Source: Vitellaria paradoxa
Lineage: Eukaryota > Streptophyta > Magnoliopsida > Ericales > Sapotaceae
DNA: 64,000 nt
Assembly (NCBI GenBank): GCA_019916065.1
Contig: CM034242.1
Span: 45,816,626 to 45,880,625 of the forward strand
Direction: 5' to 3'
Position numbers and translations under genes: made by a program. The notes beneath the pieces are model-generated. The model did not search any database and was not told where the DNA came from. It saw nothing but the letters and a program-made list of their open reading frames with translations. Shown here in pieces: positions 26,221 to 40,000 of the stretch; the stretch's first letter is position 1; every line of letters starts with the position of its first letter.

Positions 26221-26453
26221 GGCTTGGTTTGGAGAGGAAAGTAGCTAGCTAACTAAAAAAAGTCAACTATTTTTGTGTTTGAGAAGAAAAAAAATGTGAT
26301 TTTTTTAGGTAGATTTTTAGTTTTGGTTAATTTGACATTTTTACCCTTAAAAGTTAAAAAAAATGGTAAAATGTAAGAGGGTAAGTTTGGTCGACTATTG
26401 TAGCAGCTATTAGCTACTGTAACAGCTATTAGTTCAGGTTGCCAAATGAAGCC
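26221..26453. mobile_element. Tourist-like MITE (PIF/Harbinger type)
   Basis: 233 bp with terminal inverted repeats GGCTTGGTTTGG and, inverted at the right end, GGCTTCATTTGG, flanked by the 3-bp target duplication TTA (26218-26220 and 26454-26456). The size, the TIR type and the TTA target fit Tourist MITEs. There is no coding capacity. Confidence 0.7.
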
Positions 26454-26587
26454 TTATTATTATAGTATAGATGTATTATTTTATATATACGTGTTCAAAT
26501 GCCAATAACTATTATAGTGCTGACTATTTAACGAATAAATAATATATATGTCATTATATTTATTAACAAACATTTCAAAACCCATTA

Positions 26588-27130
26588 AGGCTTCATTTGT
26601 GAGTTTAGGAAAGAAAAGAAAAGAAAACAATAATTAAGAGAGAAAAAAATGAGAAATAATAATATTTTATTTCTATTTGTTTGTGAGTTTAGGAAAAAAA
26701 AAAGAATAATAACTTTCTTTCTTTTTGTTTGTGAATTGAAAAAAAATGGAAGGAAAAAATATAAATTTTTTTTTACCGTTAAATCATTTGAAGAGTTAAA
26801 AGGATTATTAATCTATTGAGTCTTAGGATATATTTGTAATTTGACTTTTTTTTTTTTATGTTTTGGTTTATGGACAAATTTGTCATTTTCAAAAATTTCT
26901 TTAATTAGCTTTTCTTTTCGCTTCATTTTTTTCACTCCTAGAAAGATGAAAATTTAAAATTTCAACACTTAATTTTTTTTCCATTTTTCTTTTTTTTTTT
27001 AATTTTTTAAATAAACTCACAAACAAGTGAGAGATTTTCATTACTATTTTATTTTATTTTTTCTCATTACAACCAAGCGAGAGATTTTAATTTTTGCTTT
27101 CTTTTATTTTTTCTCATTTCACTCCATCCA
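26588..27130. repeat. foldback-like repeat region
   Basis: GTTTGTGAGTTTA near 26679 is matched by its inverse TAAACTCACAAAC near 27013, with purine-rich sequence on the left arm and pyrimidine-rich sequence on the right arm. The left part also starts GGCTTCATTTGTG. The ends and target duplication could not be fixed, so a MITE is possible but not shown. Confidence 0.35.
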
Positions 27131-28055
27131 ATTATACTAAAAAATAAAATTAAACCCCCTAATATAAATTCATTATTTTTGGGTGCTGTTATTCATAACC
27201 TTATTTTTTCTCCACACAGTCCAATTAATTCATGCATCCTATGTTTTCTCTAAGTAATCCAATAATTTCTCTATACAACCTATAAATTGCACCTAAAGTT
27301 TCAAGAATACCTACTTATCAGTAATCAATTGCTGAAATTTTTTGTTTACTTTAATGTAGAAGTATTGAAAATTTACGTGATTAGTTGTTAAATTTTTTCA
27401 GCAATTGATTATTAAAATTATTTGTTTTTTTTTTATCAAGTACCTATTGAAAGTTTTTAATTTATTCAACAATCAGTTACTGAAATATTTCATTTATTTG
27501 TCGAAAATTTATTTCAGGAAGTGATTGTCGAATATATTTAAATTTTTTAGCAAGTGGTTATTGATATTAATTTTTTTATAAGGTTTTTTGGACGGCAAAA
27601 AAGTGATTTTACATCAGAGTACTTATGTCTTGAGATAAAAAAAAAAATTTAAATGGATTAAGGGAGAAAAAAATAGAATGGCGAACAGCTACGCCTTATA
27701 TTTAAAGGAGTAGTGGTGCACTTTGGAAATCATTCCATCTAAACAATTACATACTTCAAAACAAAAAAAAAAAAAGAAAAAAAGAAATAAAAAACCATGC
27801 TTTATAACGACCAGGGGCAGCGTTAATGTTGTACATGGATGGTAATAGCTCGTGAAAATATTGAAATCAAAATTTATATTTCTAAAATCTTTTAAAAAAT
27901 TTAAAAAAAGGGCGCATTAATGTTTCCGTCCAGTGTTTAGTGTGATATAAAATGTTAAAAATTTTAAAATATTTTTAAAATTATTAATTTTTTATAATTA
28001 CAAGCGCTCCTGGGCGTTATTTAGTTTTGGGTATATCAGTGCGCCGCGGGGGCAG

Positions 28056-28067
28056 ATGAGACGTTGA
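28056..28067 (+). promoter_or_regulatory. three-codon upstream ORF before the FMN hydrolase start
   Basis: ATG AGA CGT TGA, ending 2 nt before the main ATG at 28070 and in another frame. If it lies in the leader, it would force reinitiation or leaky scanning. The transcription start is not known. Confidence 0.4.
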
Positions 28068-28069
28068 AG

Positions 28070-31000
28070 ATGATGATTACTCTTTGGAGACCAGCAACCA
28101 TATTGAATTTACCCGTGAAACCTTCATCCTTGAGAACAACAATAATGGCTCACAATCTCAACAACAAAAACAACGGGAATACAAATGGGAATAGAAAGCT
28201 ACCAGTGTTGCTGTTCGACATCATGGACACAATCGTTCGCGATCCCTTTTACCATGATGTTCCTGCCTTCTTCGGGTACTCCAAACTCCTCTCTCCCCTT
28301 CATTCTTCCATTTTACTTCGACTTTATGCTGGATTCTTTTCAAATTTTTTGATGCTGAATTTGGTATTGTGATGCCCTATGTGTATGCGCGCGCTTGCGT
28401 ATGTATTTAAGATTGTGATTATATCGGTTTCCCCCTTCATTTGGTGCGGGTTTGAAGGGAGGAAAAAAAGAAAAAAACTATTATTGAGGTTCATCCGAAA
28501 ATATAGCAAAATCCCGTGAAATTTTCAATGAACTTCAAAATTTGAAAGAAATTTTTAAAATTGGAAGTTCCCCGTGGAATCGAAAGGATTGTTTTTAGAC
28601 AGATGAGGAAGAGAAGATCCGGAAAAGTAATAAAAAACTTCTTCCATTATCTGAGTTCTGTAACTTTTTTAAATGCTATGTTAGTAAAATAATAAAAGCT
28701 TCCTTGCAGTTTAAGACATAATACATTTTTATTACTTTATGCGGGCGATAGAATGTTGTGGCAAAAAGTGAATAGGCCTGTAGGTATAGGGATACTGTGT
28801 TGGTTGAACTTCAATAGTCTTTTGTTGTGTTTTCCCCTTTATCCTTTTCAATTCATAGGAAGTGATTAATATAAATGTCTTCTAGCAGAGGCTTAGGCAC
28901 ATATAAACCATTTGGCAGAAACTGATTTTGTTGTATAAGGGTCTGGTCTTGTTAACAATCTATTGTGGGGAAGATGTCAACGTTCTTAATCTGGCACATA
29001 TTTTAAATAAATACTAGAAGATGTTGATCTTGTTAACAATCTATTGTGGGGAAGATGTCAAAGATCTTAATCTGGCACATATTTTAAATAAATACTAGCA
29101 GATGTTGATCTGTATAAAAGATCTTATTCCAAACATGGTAAGGGGATAAAGCAGTTAGTTGCAGTACTCTTCTAATCCTGATGGTATCAAGAAACTACCT
29201 GACCAATCAGTTTATCACATGGTGTTTCCATTGCTCCTTTTCTGGTTTATAGTGTTCGTTTTTCACTTTGTACTTCCTTCTAAATTCATCTTGATTGTTA
29301 GTACTTTTCCTATTTGATTCATTGTGTTATCCAATTGAGATGTCCTGCACAGAATGTCTATGAAGGAACTAATAGAAAGGAAGCATCCAACTGCGTGGAA
29401 TGAGTTTGAAAGGGGGTTGATAAATGAGGTATACTGAGAAATGGTGTGAAAAGATATATTCTTTTCCTGTTTACTTCTTAGAGAATTCTTGTGACTAAGA
29501 ATTTCCAACTAAATCGTCATCTTTAAACTCAGCAAGACCATCAAGCAAATGATGAAAACTCCACTATTTCAAGAAGTCTCATTTTTCTTGCTTTGCATCA
29601 ATCTCACATTATTTGCTCTTTGTTCCCCCCCCCCAACAAAACAGATACCCCACACACAAATAGTTTAAGTTCCAATCTGCAATTGAAATTGAGTGTAAAC
29701 ATGTTGCTTTTGTTTTGTTTTGTATTTTTTTTTTTTTTTTGAAGATTATGTTGCCATCTTTGCGAGTAACTGCAATAATCTGTGTTTATTCTAAAGAGAA
29801 TTTGTGTTTTTTACCCTTGTACACTTTACAATAGTCTAAGAACTAGCTATTGAAATAATGCATCCACATTTGGCTAGATGAAAAAAATAGTGCCACGCCC
29901 GTGGCACATTAGTCTAGCCATGTAATTTGCGTAAAGTGAGGTTACAGAAGTTATTTAGAAGCTACTTGTCTGGTTTATATTTCATGGGACAATTCTCACC
30001 CTCAACCACTTAGCTAAGAGAGGTATCATCTTGGTCAACACGTGCTCCTTTGCAAAGCCAATGCAAAGATTATAAACCACTTGTTCGTTAGTGTGCTTGG
30101 GTGAAGGAGTTGTGGGAATTAACATTGAATTATTAACATTGCTGTAATGTTCTTTGGATCTTTTATTATACCACACACAAATAATCATTGTTAGGAGGAT
30201 ATAAAGAGTTGACGTGTGGCCAGATCTTTCTTATTTGTGGCGGCTAAAGTGCCTTTTGGGCTTTAATTTTTTTATTTTTACTTACATATTAGCAATCATA
30301 TTGGTCTAAATTAATGAATGAGCCTTAAATTAGGCACCAAAAAAAAAAAAATAATAAAAAAAATCAAATATTGCATAACATGAAAACGGCATGCCCCCAG
30401 CACCTCTCACCTGGGCAGTGTGCTCACTTGTTGACGCAGCTCACCTAAGTGAGAGTTTGATGCACTTTTATCAACACTCAGAAAGAAGAGGTACAAAAAT
30501 GATCTAGTAATTGGCAGTGGAACCTTGGGCTTCACCATTGACAAGATCTAGATATACTATATAAATGTAATATGAATTTCCAGTAAAACTCTACTTAATA
30601 GAAAAATTACATGAGTACTGTGAAATGAAATTTGGATTTTACCTATGACAAATAAAACTAGGGCTTCAAACTAGAATACTTGAAAAGTTTGACTTCTTTG
30701 AACACTAACACGTCAACATGATAATCAACAACTTAGCTTGACATGAAATAAGATCAATGGACATATTTTTCAATGTGTGTTTAGAAAACCTTGAAATCAT
30801 TGAACTATCCATGACTTTTAGGGGCAAACCCACATTGGGTCCAGCGGCAGTTGTCCACAGTCATTTGAAAATTGCACTTAGACCCTCTTGTTTACCAGCT
30901 AAACAAACCCCCCCCCCCCACAGCACTTTACGCCCCGCTGTCCACCCCCATCCACCACTCGCACGGTGTACATGTACAGAGGCAGCCCACTTATGTTAAA

Positions 31001-34000
31001 ACAATTGAGTTTTTCCAAAATTATTCCCCACAAATTTTATTACATTGCCATAATCACCCTTAAAACTAATTTTGTTTCAAAAATTTCATATTTTTCTCCT
31101 AATCAATCAACTGCATGTAATTTTTTTGCCCACTTATAAGAAATCCTGGATCTATTCTTGAATCCTTTATGACTCTTAAGACTACATGAAATAAAATAAA
31201 TCCAAACTTTAGCATTAGTAATTCATATAAATAATAAAGCATGAGACTGTTCCCTATTGTGAATAACTTGATTAAATGGGTTCTGATGTGCCTATGTGAA
31301 ATTCTAAGTTCTCTCTAGTTCTTCTTAGCATTTTCTTATTATTCTTCCAGCATTATAAAAATCTTAGCCCTTTTTTTATTGTGGTGTTATAGGAGAGCAG
31401 GTGAATTGGACTTGCATTTTTTGATAGCTGAGATATCTACTTGACTTAGCATGATCATCTATTTTGGAAGTTACAAGGATAAGATTAGGTGGATCGTTTA
31501 TGTTGTTATGGTGTTATAGGAAACTAGCAGAATTGGACTTGCACTTTTTGAAACCTGAAATACCAAACTTGACTTAACATGATCATTTATTTCAAAATTA
31601 ACAACGATTGTGCCATGCAATCAAATATACAATAATGAAATTAATGATTGCAACAACTTAAAGATGATTTATTGATAAATTCTAGAGACAATTTCTTACT
31701 CATGCATACGTGAACTTTTATCCACCCTAGTTGCACATGATGCAAACATCAATCACATTTAGTGCAGAAAACTCAACTGCACTTGCACTTAAGACTAAAA
31801 AAGTTCATGTTTTTGGAATTTCAAGTCTTCGATTCATTGAAATTGAACAAATTTTCAATTCATTAAAATGGAATTTTTACTCCAAAAGTTCTTCCCCCCC
31901 CCCCTTTTTGGGAATTTTCTGATGTTAAACTTATATTTAGAAAAATAAAATTTTACTTTATTATCGGCATGCCCCAGTCCTTTGTTTTTCAAACCATTGT
32001 GTCTTGTGTCCGTAAGTGATTATATTCGTGTTTTATGTTTGTAGTAGTGCTTACTAGTATTAACTTTTTCCTTTCAGTTCGATAAGTTCCAACCCCAGGA
32101 CACCTTGAACAATATAAATTGCTTAGTAATTATCTATACCTATTTCGGATATGTGTCAACCACCAACACCCATAGAACATTCCTTGACACATGGCAGAAA
32201 CACATCTAAACATTTTTAATTATTATTATTATTATTTTTTAATTTCTTAGAATTGGATAGGTAAGCAACACTTGGGGCACAAGCATCTCCGTTAGTTAGA
32301 TGCATATAAAACAATTGGCAATTTTTAAAAAAATAAAGGGATAATATATAAATAAGTCTCCAAACTTATACCCAACGTAACAATTCTATCCCTAAACCAA
32401 AAGTAATGCATAAATAAGTCTCCAAACATATACCCAATGTACAAATACACTCTTGGGTGCAGGCAGTGAAAATGATAATGTGGGAACCACTTAAAAAAAA
32501 GACAACCAGCCAAATGACGACCCTCTCCGCCAATTTTTGGCAATTCCCAATTCTCTGTAATCGAACTCTAAGATTAACTTAGAGAAATTCAAACCAATAT
32601 AATTATCAAGCATTCATTAATAGTGGTTCAAATGCAAGAGAGCTAAAGGTGTCAAGCACCTAGGAGACAATTTCCCCCTATTGCCTATGTGTCAAGCTGA
32701 CTCACTAAAAATTTGGTCTATGTCAACATGTTGTCTGAGTTTTTAAATGTGATGGAATTGTTGCATGTTAAACTATAGGGGTATACTTGTAAATTGAGTA
32801 TAAGTTAAAATATGAATATGCTCTTAGGAATCCTTTAATCCTATAAATGGTAGTTTTGATCTCTTGAGAAATGTTAAGAAAATAAAAAGAAATAAAAGGA
32901 AACTGGAAAAATTCTGTATATTAAACTGTGTTAAACTGTCTTGAATACAATAGAATAGCAACCCTATTTATAGAGGTGCCAATGTAGAATCAGAATATGA
33001 ATAGGAAATAATAAGAAAACCTATAATGAAAAGGAAAAAGATTTCCTAATTATAATTTCTAAATTTCTATATTTTATATATGTCAACACCCTCTCTCAAA
33101 CTCAAGATGGGAAATTAGAGACCAACTTGAGTTTGGAGACTAAGAACTGGAAAGCAATCAACACATCCCTATCACTTCATGCAGGTTACACGCCTTGAGA
33201 GGTCACGAGCATAGCTTTGGTTAGACGCTGTAAGATCATGAGCCCAAATCTACTAACATGCCTCGAGGTCACAAAAAACGTAGATCCAAATCTTCTAACG
33301 CGTCTCAAGGTCACAAAACATAGATCACGAGCCCAGATCTACTAACGCGTCTCGAGGTCACAAAAAACGTAGATTACGAGCCAAAATCTACTAATGGGCC
33401 TCGAGGTCAAAAAAATATAGATCTAAATCTACTAACGCGCCTCGAGGTTACAAAAACGTAGATCCAAAACTACTAACGCGCCTCAAGGACACAAAAAAAC
33501 GTAGATCCAAAACTATTAACACGCCTCGAGGATACAAAAACGTAGATCCAAATTTACTAATGTGCCTTGAGGACACAAAAAGACGTAGATCCAAAACTAC
33601 TAACGCGCTTCGAGAACACAAAAACATAGATCACAAACCCAAATCTACTAACGTGCCTCGAGGTCACAAACTTAGATCATCACGAACCGAGCTTACAGGG
33701 GGAAAGGCGTTGAATGGCCAAAATACGCAAAGCCAAAAGCACAAGATAGCATGTGCATGTCTTTAAATGAGTGATTAGGGTCTTCAATAGAGAAACTGAA
33801 GCAACAACAAATATCTCCAAAAGAGAAATTTGAAATTTAAAATTTTCAAAAAAATCAGATATAGCATAAACAAAAGTAATATGAAATTGGATAGAGAAGC
33901 AGTGGAGGCAGCGGCGATGCCAAGAAGGACAACTTTGACAGCCAAAGATGAGACCGCTGGTGCCTAAGCTACCCAGGATCAAAAACCATGAGCTCTGATA

Positions 34001-37000
34001 CCATGTTAAGAAAATAAAAAGAAATAAAAGGAAACTGAAAAAATTCTGTATATTAAACTGTATTAAACTATGTTAAATTGTCTTGAATACAATAGAATAG
34101 CAACTCTATTTATGGAAGTGCCAATGTAGAATCAGAATAGGAGTAGGAAACAATAAGAAAACCTATAATGAAAAGGAAAAAGATTTCCTAATTATAATTT
34201 CTAAATTTCTATATTTTATATATGTCAACAAGAAACAAAGTCATAGGCACGTAGTTTAGGGCTAGACCTACTAATTCAAGAGCACTCATCGATAAACCAG
34301 TTTTAATATTCCATTCCATGGGAATACGATTCAAGATTCAAAATTTCAAGAAACTTATTTTCTTCCAAGTATTTTTAGCATGTTGTCTCCTAATTTTTTC
34401 TATAATTGATGTGTCGATTTGTTTTATTGGTACCTGGAATACATATTTAATTTTTTTTTTCATCATCCATTGTAAATATTGTTTAACATGTTGTTTCTAA
34501 ATAATCTTAGAGTCTGAATTTTTTTTTTCCCAGATGGAACTAGCTAAATTGTTTTTTAAAGATGGAAGGCCTCTTGATTTGGAAGGTATTTGAGAAGATT
34601 TCACGAGATTTAATCTTGAATTGAAAGTTGTAGTAGTAAGTAGAATTTCCTCTATGAAGCATATACTTTCTTCTCCCCTTTTAAATTCAATATCTGACCT
34701 GATATTAAAATTGTGTGGATTATTGTTATTATAACTGTTAATGTTAGCTTGATAGACATTGTTGACTCCATTTCCTTATAACTTAAGCTTTTAGGAGGAT
34801 TAGTGATATCTTAACATAGTATCAGAGCTTTGGTTCCTGTAGATTTGTTCAAGTCTTGTTCTCATGTTTGTTCTCATTTTATTCTTTTGCACTTTGTTTT
34901 GTTTCAGTTGATGCATTGCTTTGTTTAATTTGTTTGTCTCTTTGTTCCACGGGTAAGCTGGTGTCGCACATGAGGGGGAGTGTTAAGTTGACTTGACGTA
35001 TATTGTTGAGTCAATTTCCTAACAACATAACCTTTTGAAACAATTGTTGACTTAACAATAACAATTGTATAATAACCTTATAGCCAGACTTGATGAAAAT
35101 TCTGCTGCTATTGAACTTTAGTTGTGGTGAAACTTACTTTGTTATGACATTAAATTAACTGGAATGCTGTCCACAATTATTAAATGATTTTTTTTCCCAT
35201 TTATTTACCTTTAAAGGTTACTACAAAAAATAAAGATGCATGCATTTGGAGTTTTCCACTTGGTATTTTCTCAAATGAGAAGTAGCACAGTGATTTAGTG
35301 TGGGTACATACAACTATTCAACAAGGACTTTATATTCTGGTTTAGTCTTTATTTTATTTTTATTTAGAGCATGATTGTTTAATTTGGTTGGGCTTGTTCT
35401 TTGTTTCCCTCGGAAGCCTCTTGATATATTTTTTTCTGAGGTTTTTTTTCTAATAAAATTTTTATTAAAAAAATGAAAAAAAACTATTCAACAAGGACTA
35501 AAATTTTGTCTAATAATTTAAAGTTACTACAATGAAAATGAAGCATGCATTTGGGGATTTCCACCTGGCATTTTCTCAACAGACAAGTAGAAGTTCCGTT
35601 ATTTAGTGTGGTTGTGTGTACAATTGTTCAACAAGGATTAAACATTACCTAATGTTGGCACTGCCAATTCTGGGTGCACTGCGCACCTCTTGTTTAATTC
35701 AAGCATTGAGACAGGCTTGGACTGGCCTCTTAAATTCGTTTAGATAGAATAGATTATTCTTTGTCATTTTTTCGACTTATGTTTTATGCTCCTAAAAGAT
35801 GCTGTAAAACTTTTTTTGTTGTCATCTTTTCAACTTATGTTTTATGCTCCTAAAAGATGCTGTAAAACTTTTTTTGACTCTTTTTTTGATCGTAACTGTT
35901 TTTTGATTCTTTCTATGCAACATGTAGCAACTTCATCTATTCTCATTGCAGGGCTTAAAAATTGTATGAGAAGAGGATACTCCTACATAGATGGTGTTGA
36001 AGGATTGCTTCATGCTTTGAAACAAAACAATTATGAAATGCATGCTTTCACAAATTATCCAATCTGGTATGAGTAATTACTAGTTTTGAAACAAATTTAT
36101 CAACTGATAGCTCATGACTATATCTTATCTGAACGTTTTTACTTTGTAGGTATGAAATGATTGAGGAGAAGTTGAAACTCTCAACCTATCTATCTTGGTC
36201 CTTCTGTTCATGCATCACTGGTAGTCTCATTTTTTGACAATGTTTTAGACTTTTTGTGTGCACATGTGCCTGAGTGCTGAAATGCTTGAAATGGAGAATA
36301 TCTAATGGCTAATTGGATATTTTCTTCATTTTACGTGAGTAATATATTGCATGCAGCCAGTTAACATGAATGGATGTTCTTTTCACATTTGAAATTACCT
36401 TCGTTTAATGTAAGCTAGCATTAAGGGTGCAGTCATAGGCCCAAGGTGATGTCTGTTGCTCCCAGGTGTCCTTTTTTCCCTAAATACATTCCCTTATCAT
36501 ATAATCAGGAAATAAATTTCATGCATTTATGGACATTTCAGGAAGGATGAAGCTTAAGTCGACCATTTCATGAAAGGCAATGATATTTATTCCTTGATCA
36601 TAATGAAAAACTGGTTTGTTGGTTTTTGGTTTAATTGAAGTTACAACACCTTGATCAAACAAACAGGAGAAACAGAATTCATTTAGATAAATGGGGATAA
36701 GTTTGGTTCTGTTGAACCCTGAGTACTAAGTGAATGAATGCAGATTGATTTTGAGTGCAACCACTTAGCATTAATAATGAAAGAGTTAGCTTAGTATCCA
36801 GTCTTATCCCTTCTTACATCCTTGGATACCTGGACCAACACTGGGTTTTGTCCTATATCCTTGAGCTTAAAATAAGGTTCCTTTTACTTGTAGGTGTTGC
36901 TTACATCTATTTTTCTTGCTATACACTATTCTTTTGTTTGTTTGTTTGTTTTTTTTTTCCCTTTTCTTTTTCTTTTTGTTTTATTCTGTTTTTCTCTAAA

Positions 37001-40000
37001 TATAAAAACTTTCTAGTGCATAAACTTGAATTTCAATAACCCAAGGCCCAAGGACCAGACTCTTGCCAATAGGATAACATTGGGGTCATTTCCTGCATTA
37101 AGAGCATGATTATTATTATTGTTATTAGTAATTTTTTTCCCTAAATCCAGGCAAAAGGAAGCCTGAGCCTGACTTTTACCAGGAAGTTCTGAGGCATCTT
37201 GATATTGAGCCAGCGAGCTGTATCTTTATTGATGACAGGTACCTTTTGCAGTATATATCTCAGTTTAAGATATATTTTATTTAATTTTGATTTTTTTTTT
37301 TTTGGGGGGGGGGTGGTGAGGGGGAAAGTGGTGAAGGTAAAGAAAAGAAAAATAGTAGTTTTGTACAAAAATAGTTCACTCATATTCAATGATTCTATCC
37401 ATAGTTTGGACTCCAATCTGTAAATACAACCTTCCTAATGTCTAGTTCAAATTTGCCTGGTTCTGAAGTCAATTAAGGCATGACATTTTGGTATGTGACA
37501 TTGTAGGGTGGGGGTGTCCTTTTCTTTTTCCTGATTTTTCCATTCTAACCTGAAAGCCCAGTGTTAAAAGGGATATGCCTGTAAGGTATTGGTCAGGGTC
37601 ATGTCTTGGCTTGACAAGTGGTAGCAATTTTTCACTGCCAATATATTGTTTTGACATAACTTGTCATATTTCAAACTTGGTTCCAAACATGAAAGTATAT
37701 GATGAGTGGACATTGCTTATCTGGTCATCCCATTGCCCCTCTCGACACTAGCATCGAACTAATATAACTCCTATGGAGGGCTCAGTAGACATTTTTCTGG
37801 AACATTTAGAATAGAAAATCCTCTGGAGGCCATTAAGTATTTGTGTCTACAGAGACATCCAAATGGGAGAATGCTAAAGGAAAGATATGGGGAAGGGACA
37901 GTGCAGTACAATCTTCTAGGCCTCTAGATTGTCAAGAAGAGATAAGTTGAAAGATTTTTTGCTCAAATTTCTTTTGTAACCTCCCAATCCCTTAGGATAA
38001 TGGTAGGAAAAATTCCTAGTTTTGGCAAAAAAAGTTGGTTTTAAAGTGACACGTGACGAAATTTGATTGGAGGAAGTTGGAAAAAGTTGATAACTTTTTG
38101 TTACTCCTGGTAACTCCACCTGAGGGTTGATTTTTGTCTATCTTGTATAGTTGGGTCTTGAGTGAGTTAATTCGTCGTTGGACCAATTTTTGCATTTTGT
38201 GGAGTCCATGGACTAATGGATATGCATGGATCTCATATGTTTTTGATTTTGATCCTTCTGTAAATGGGTGGCAGCCTTTTGGTGCCTTTGATCAATATAT
38301 ATTTTATACATATCCAAAAAAATGTATCAAATTAAATTAACCTATAACTGGATTACATGCTGTGGGAAAATTACGTAAATGCTAGCTATTTTAGGAAAAA
38401 ATATTTTTATTATAATTAGGTTTTACCTACAGCTATGCTGTTTCCTTTTTCTGTTTGTACAGCTAGGAGTCCCATAATTCATGGGATCTGACAGAGGATA
38501 GTTTCCTAATTTTGCTAGGGTTTTTTGTGTATAAAGGTTGACCAACACTATATGTAAAAGAGTAGAATATTACATAGAAAATCTTTTTCTGCTTTTCATT
38601 CACAATAATCCTCTATGTTCAGATTCTGAGATGGTGTTAGGGCAATTCTTTCTTGGGAACTGTTTCTGATTTTTTTTTTTCCGGCCAACCTTAATTGCTG
38701 GTTTCTTTTCTCCATTTGATCAGCCTTAATTGCTGACAACATATCGGAAATAATAGAGTCCACTGCCCAGTCTAGGGATGAAACGCAACTCCAACAGCTT
38801 GGTGAACTTCAAAGCATTCAGCCTGCATATAGGCTGAATGGGAAAAATTACCTTAAATGGTCCCAGCTTGTTCGAGCGACATTGAAAGGAAAGGGAAAGA
38901 TCAGTCATCTCACGGGTACAGGGCCGAAGAAAGAGGATTCTCGATTTGAAGCATGGGATGAAGAAAACTCCATGATCATGGCATGGTTATGGAATTCTAT
39001 GATTCCGGAAATCAGCGACACGTGTATGTTTTTGACTACTACCAAAGAGGTTTGGGACGCTATCCAAGAGACTTATTCCAAGTCTAAAGATGCAGCTTAG
39101 GTTTATGAAGTCAAGATGAAGACGATGGCTGCGAAACAAGGGACGAAAACAGTGATTGAATATGCCAACCAATTAAAATCGCTATGGCAAGAACTCGACC
39201 ATTATAGGGTGATAAAAACTAAGTGCTCAGAGGATGCTGATGTTCTAAAAGAATTTATTGAAAAGGACCGAGTCTATGATTTCCTGTGTGGACTCAATCC
39301 TAAATTTGACCAAGTGAGAATTCAGATCCTTGGTAGACAGGAACTCTCGAGTCTCAATGAAGTTGTAGCACTAATCCGAGGAGAAGAGAGTAGAAGGTTT
39401 GTGATGCTGGAACCACAAAGTGTTGATAATTCGGCTATGATGGCTAGTGATGCTAAATTAGCCTCAGACTCAAACAAAGGGATAGCTCTTGAAGCAAGAA
39501 GGAATAATCAATCTAGGTCACAAAATCGCGATGAGTTATTTTGTACCCATTGCAAAAAACCTCGATACACTCGAGAGACTTGTTGGAAGCTTCATGGAAA
39601 GCCCCCAAGCCGAGAGTGGAATAAAAAAGGAGACCAGACAAGGAATAATGGGCTGCCAAGCCGTGCTAGACAAGTACATATCGTTGCTACATCACACAGT
39701 GAAGTTGCATCACAAGAGCCAAGTGGTCTTAACCAGGAGGAACTTGAAAGGGTGAGATCTCTTATCAACAGTCTTGGGAAGCCTTCAGGTACTTGTTCTT
39801 TGGTGTATTCAGGTAAGTTTCCTCTTTCCATTGGATTGAATACTTCATATACACTTTTCATTAACTCCTGGGTCATGGACTCAGGAGCTACTGATCACAT
39901 GACCCATTCGCCCAAATACTTTTCAACCTATACCCCATGTCCTAGCAATCGGAAAATAGCTACAGCTGATAACTGTTGCAGGAGTAGGGGATGTTCAAAT

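Larger units (their letters stand above)
22070..28055. other. intergenic region between TGD3 and the FMN hydrolase gene
   Basis: The two genes are divergent here, so both promoters lie in this 6 kb. It is very AT-rich and holds a duplicated block, a Tourist-like MITE and a foldback-like stretch (listed separately). The only sizeable ATG-started open frame (23727-23969, 80 codons) has no recognisable domain. Confidence 0.5.
32872..34230 (-). mobile_element. non-autonomous copia-derived LTR element (1.36 kb) with tandem-repeat interior
   Basis: LTRs 32872-33088 (217 bp) and 34004-34230 (227 bp), beginning TGTTAAG and ending GTCAACA, lie inside the target duplication AGAAA (32867-32871 and 34231-34235). 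On the minus strand the PBS TGGTATCAGAGC (33992-34003) abuts the 5' LTR. A purine tract and a remnant of a pol C-terminus (KLKLVSNFPS then stop) precede the 3' LTR. The 915-bp interior lacks gag and pol and is mostly an array of 41-51-bp units. The element lies antisense in intron 2 of the FMN hydrolase gene and must have moved using proteins supplied by a relative. Confidence 0.92.
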
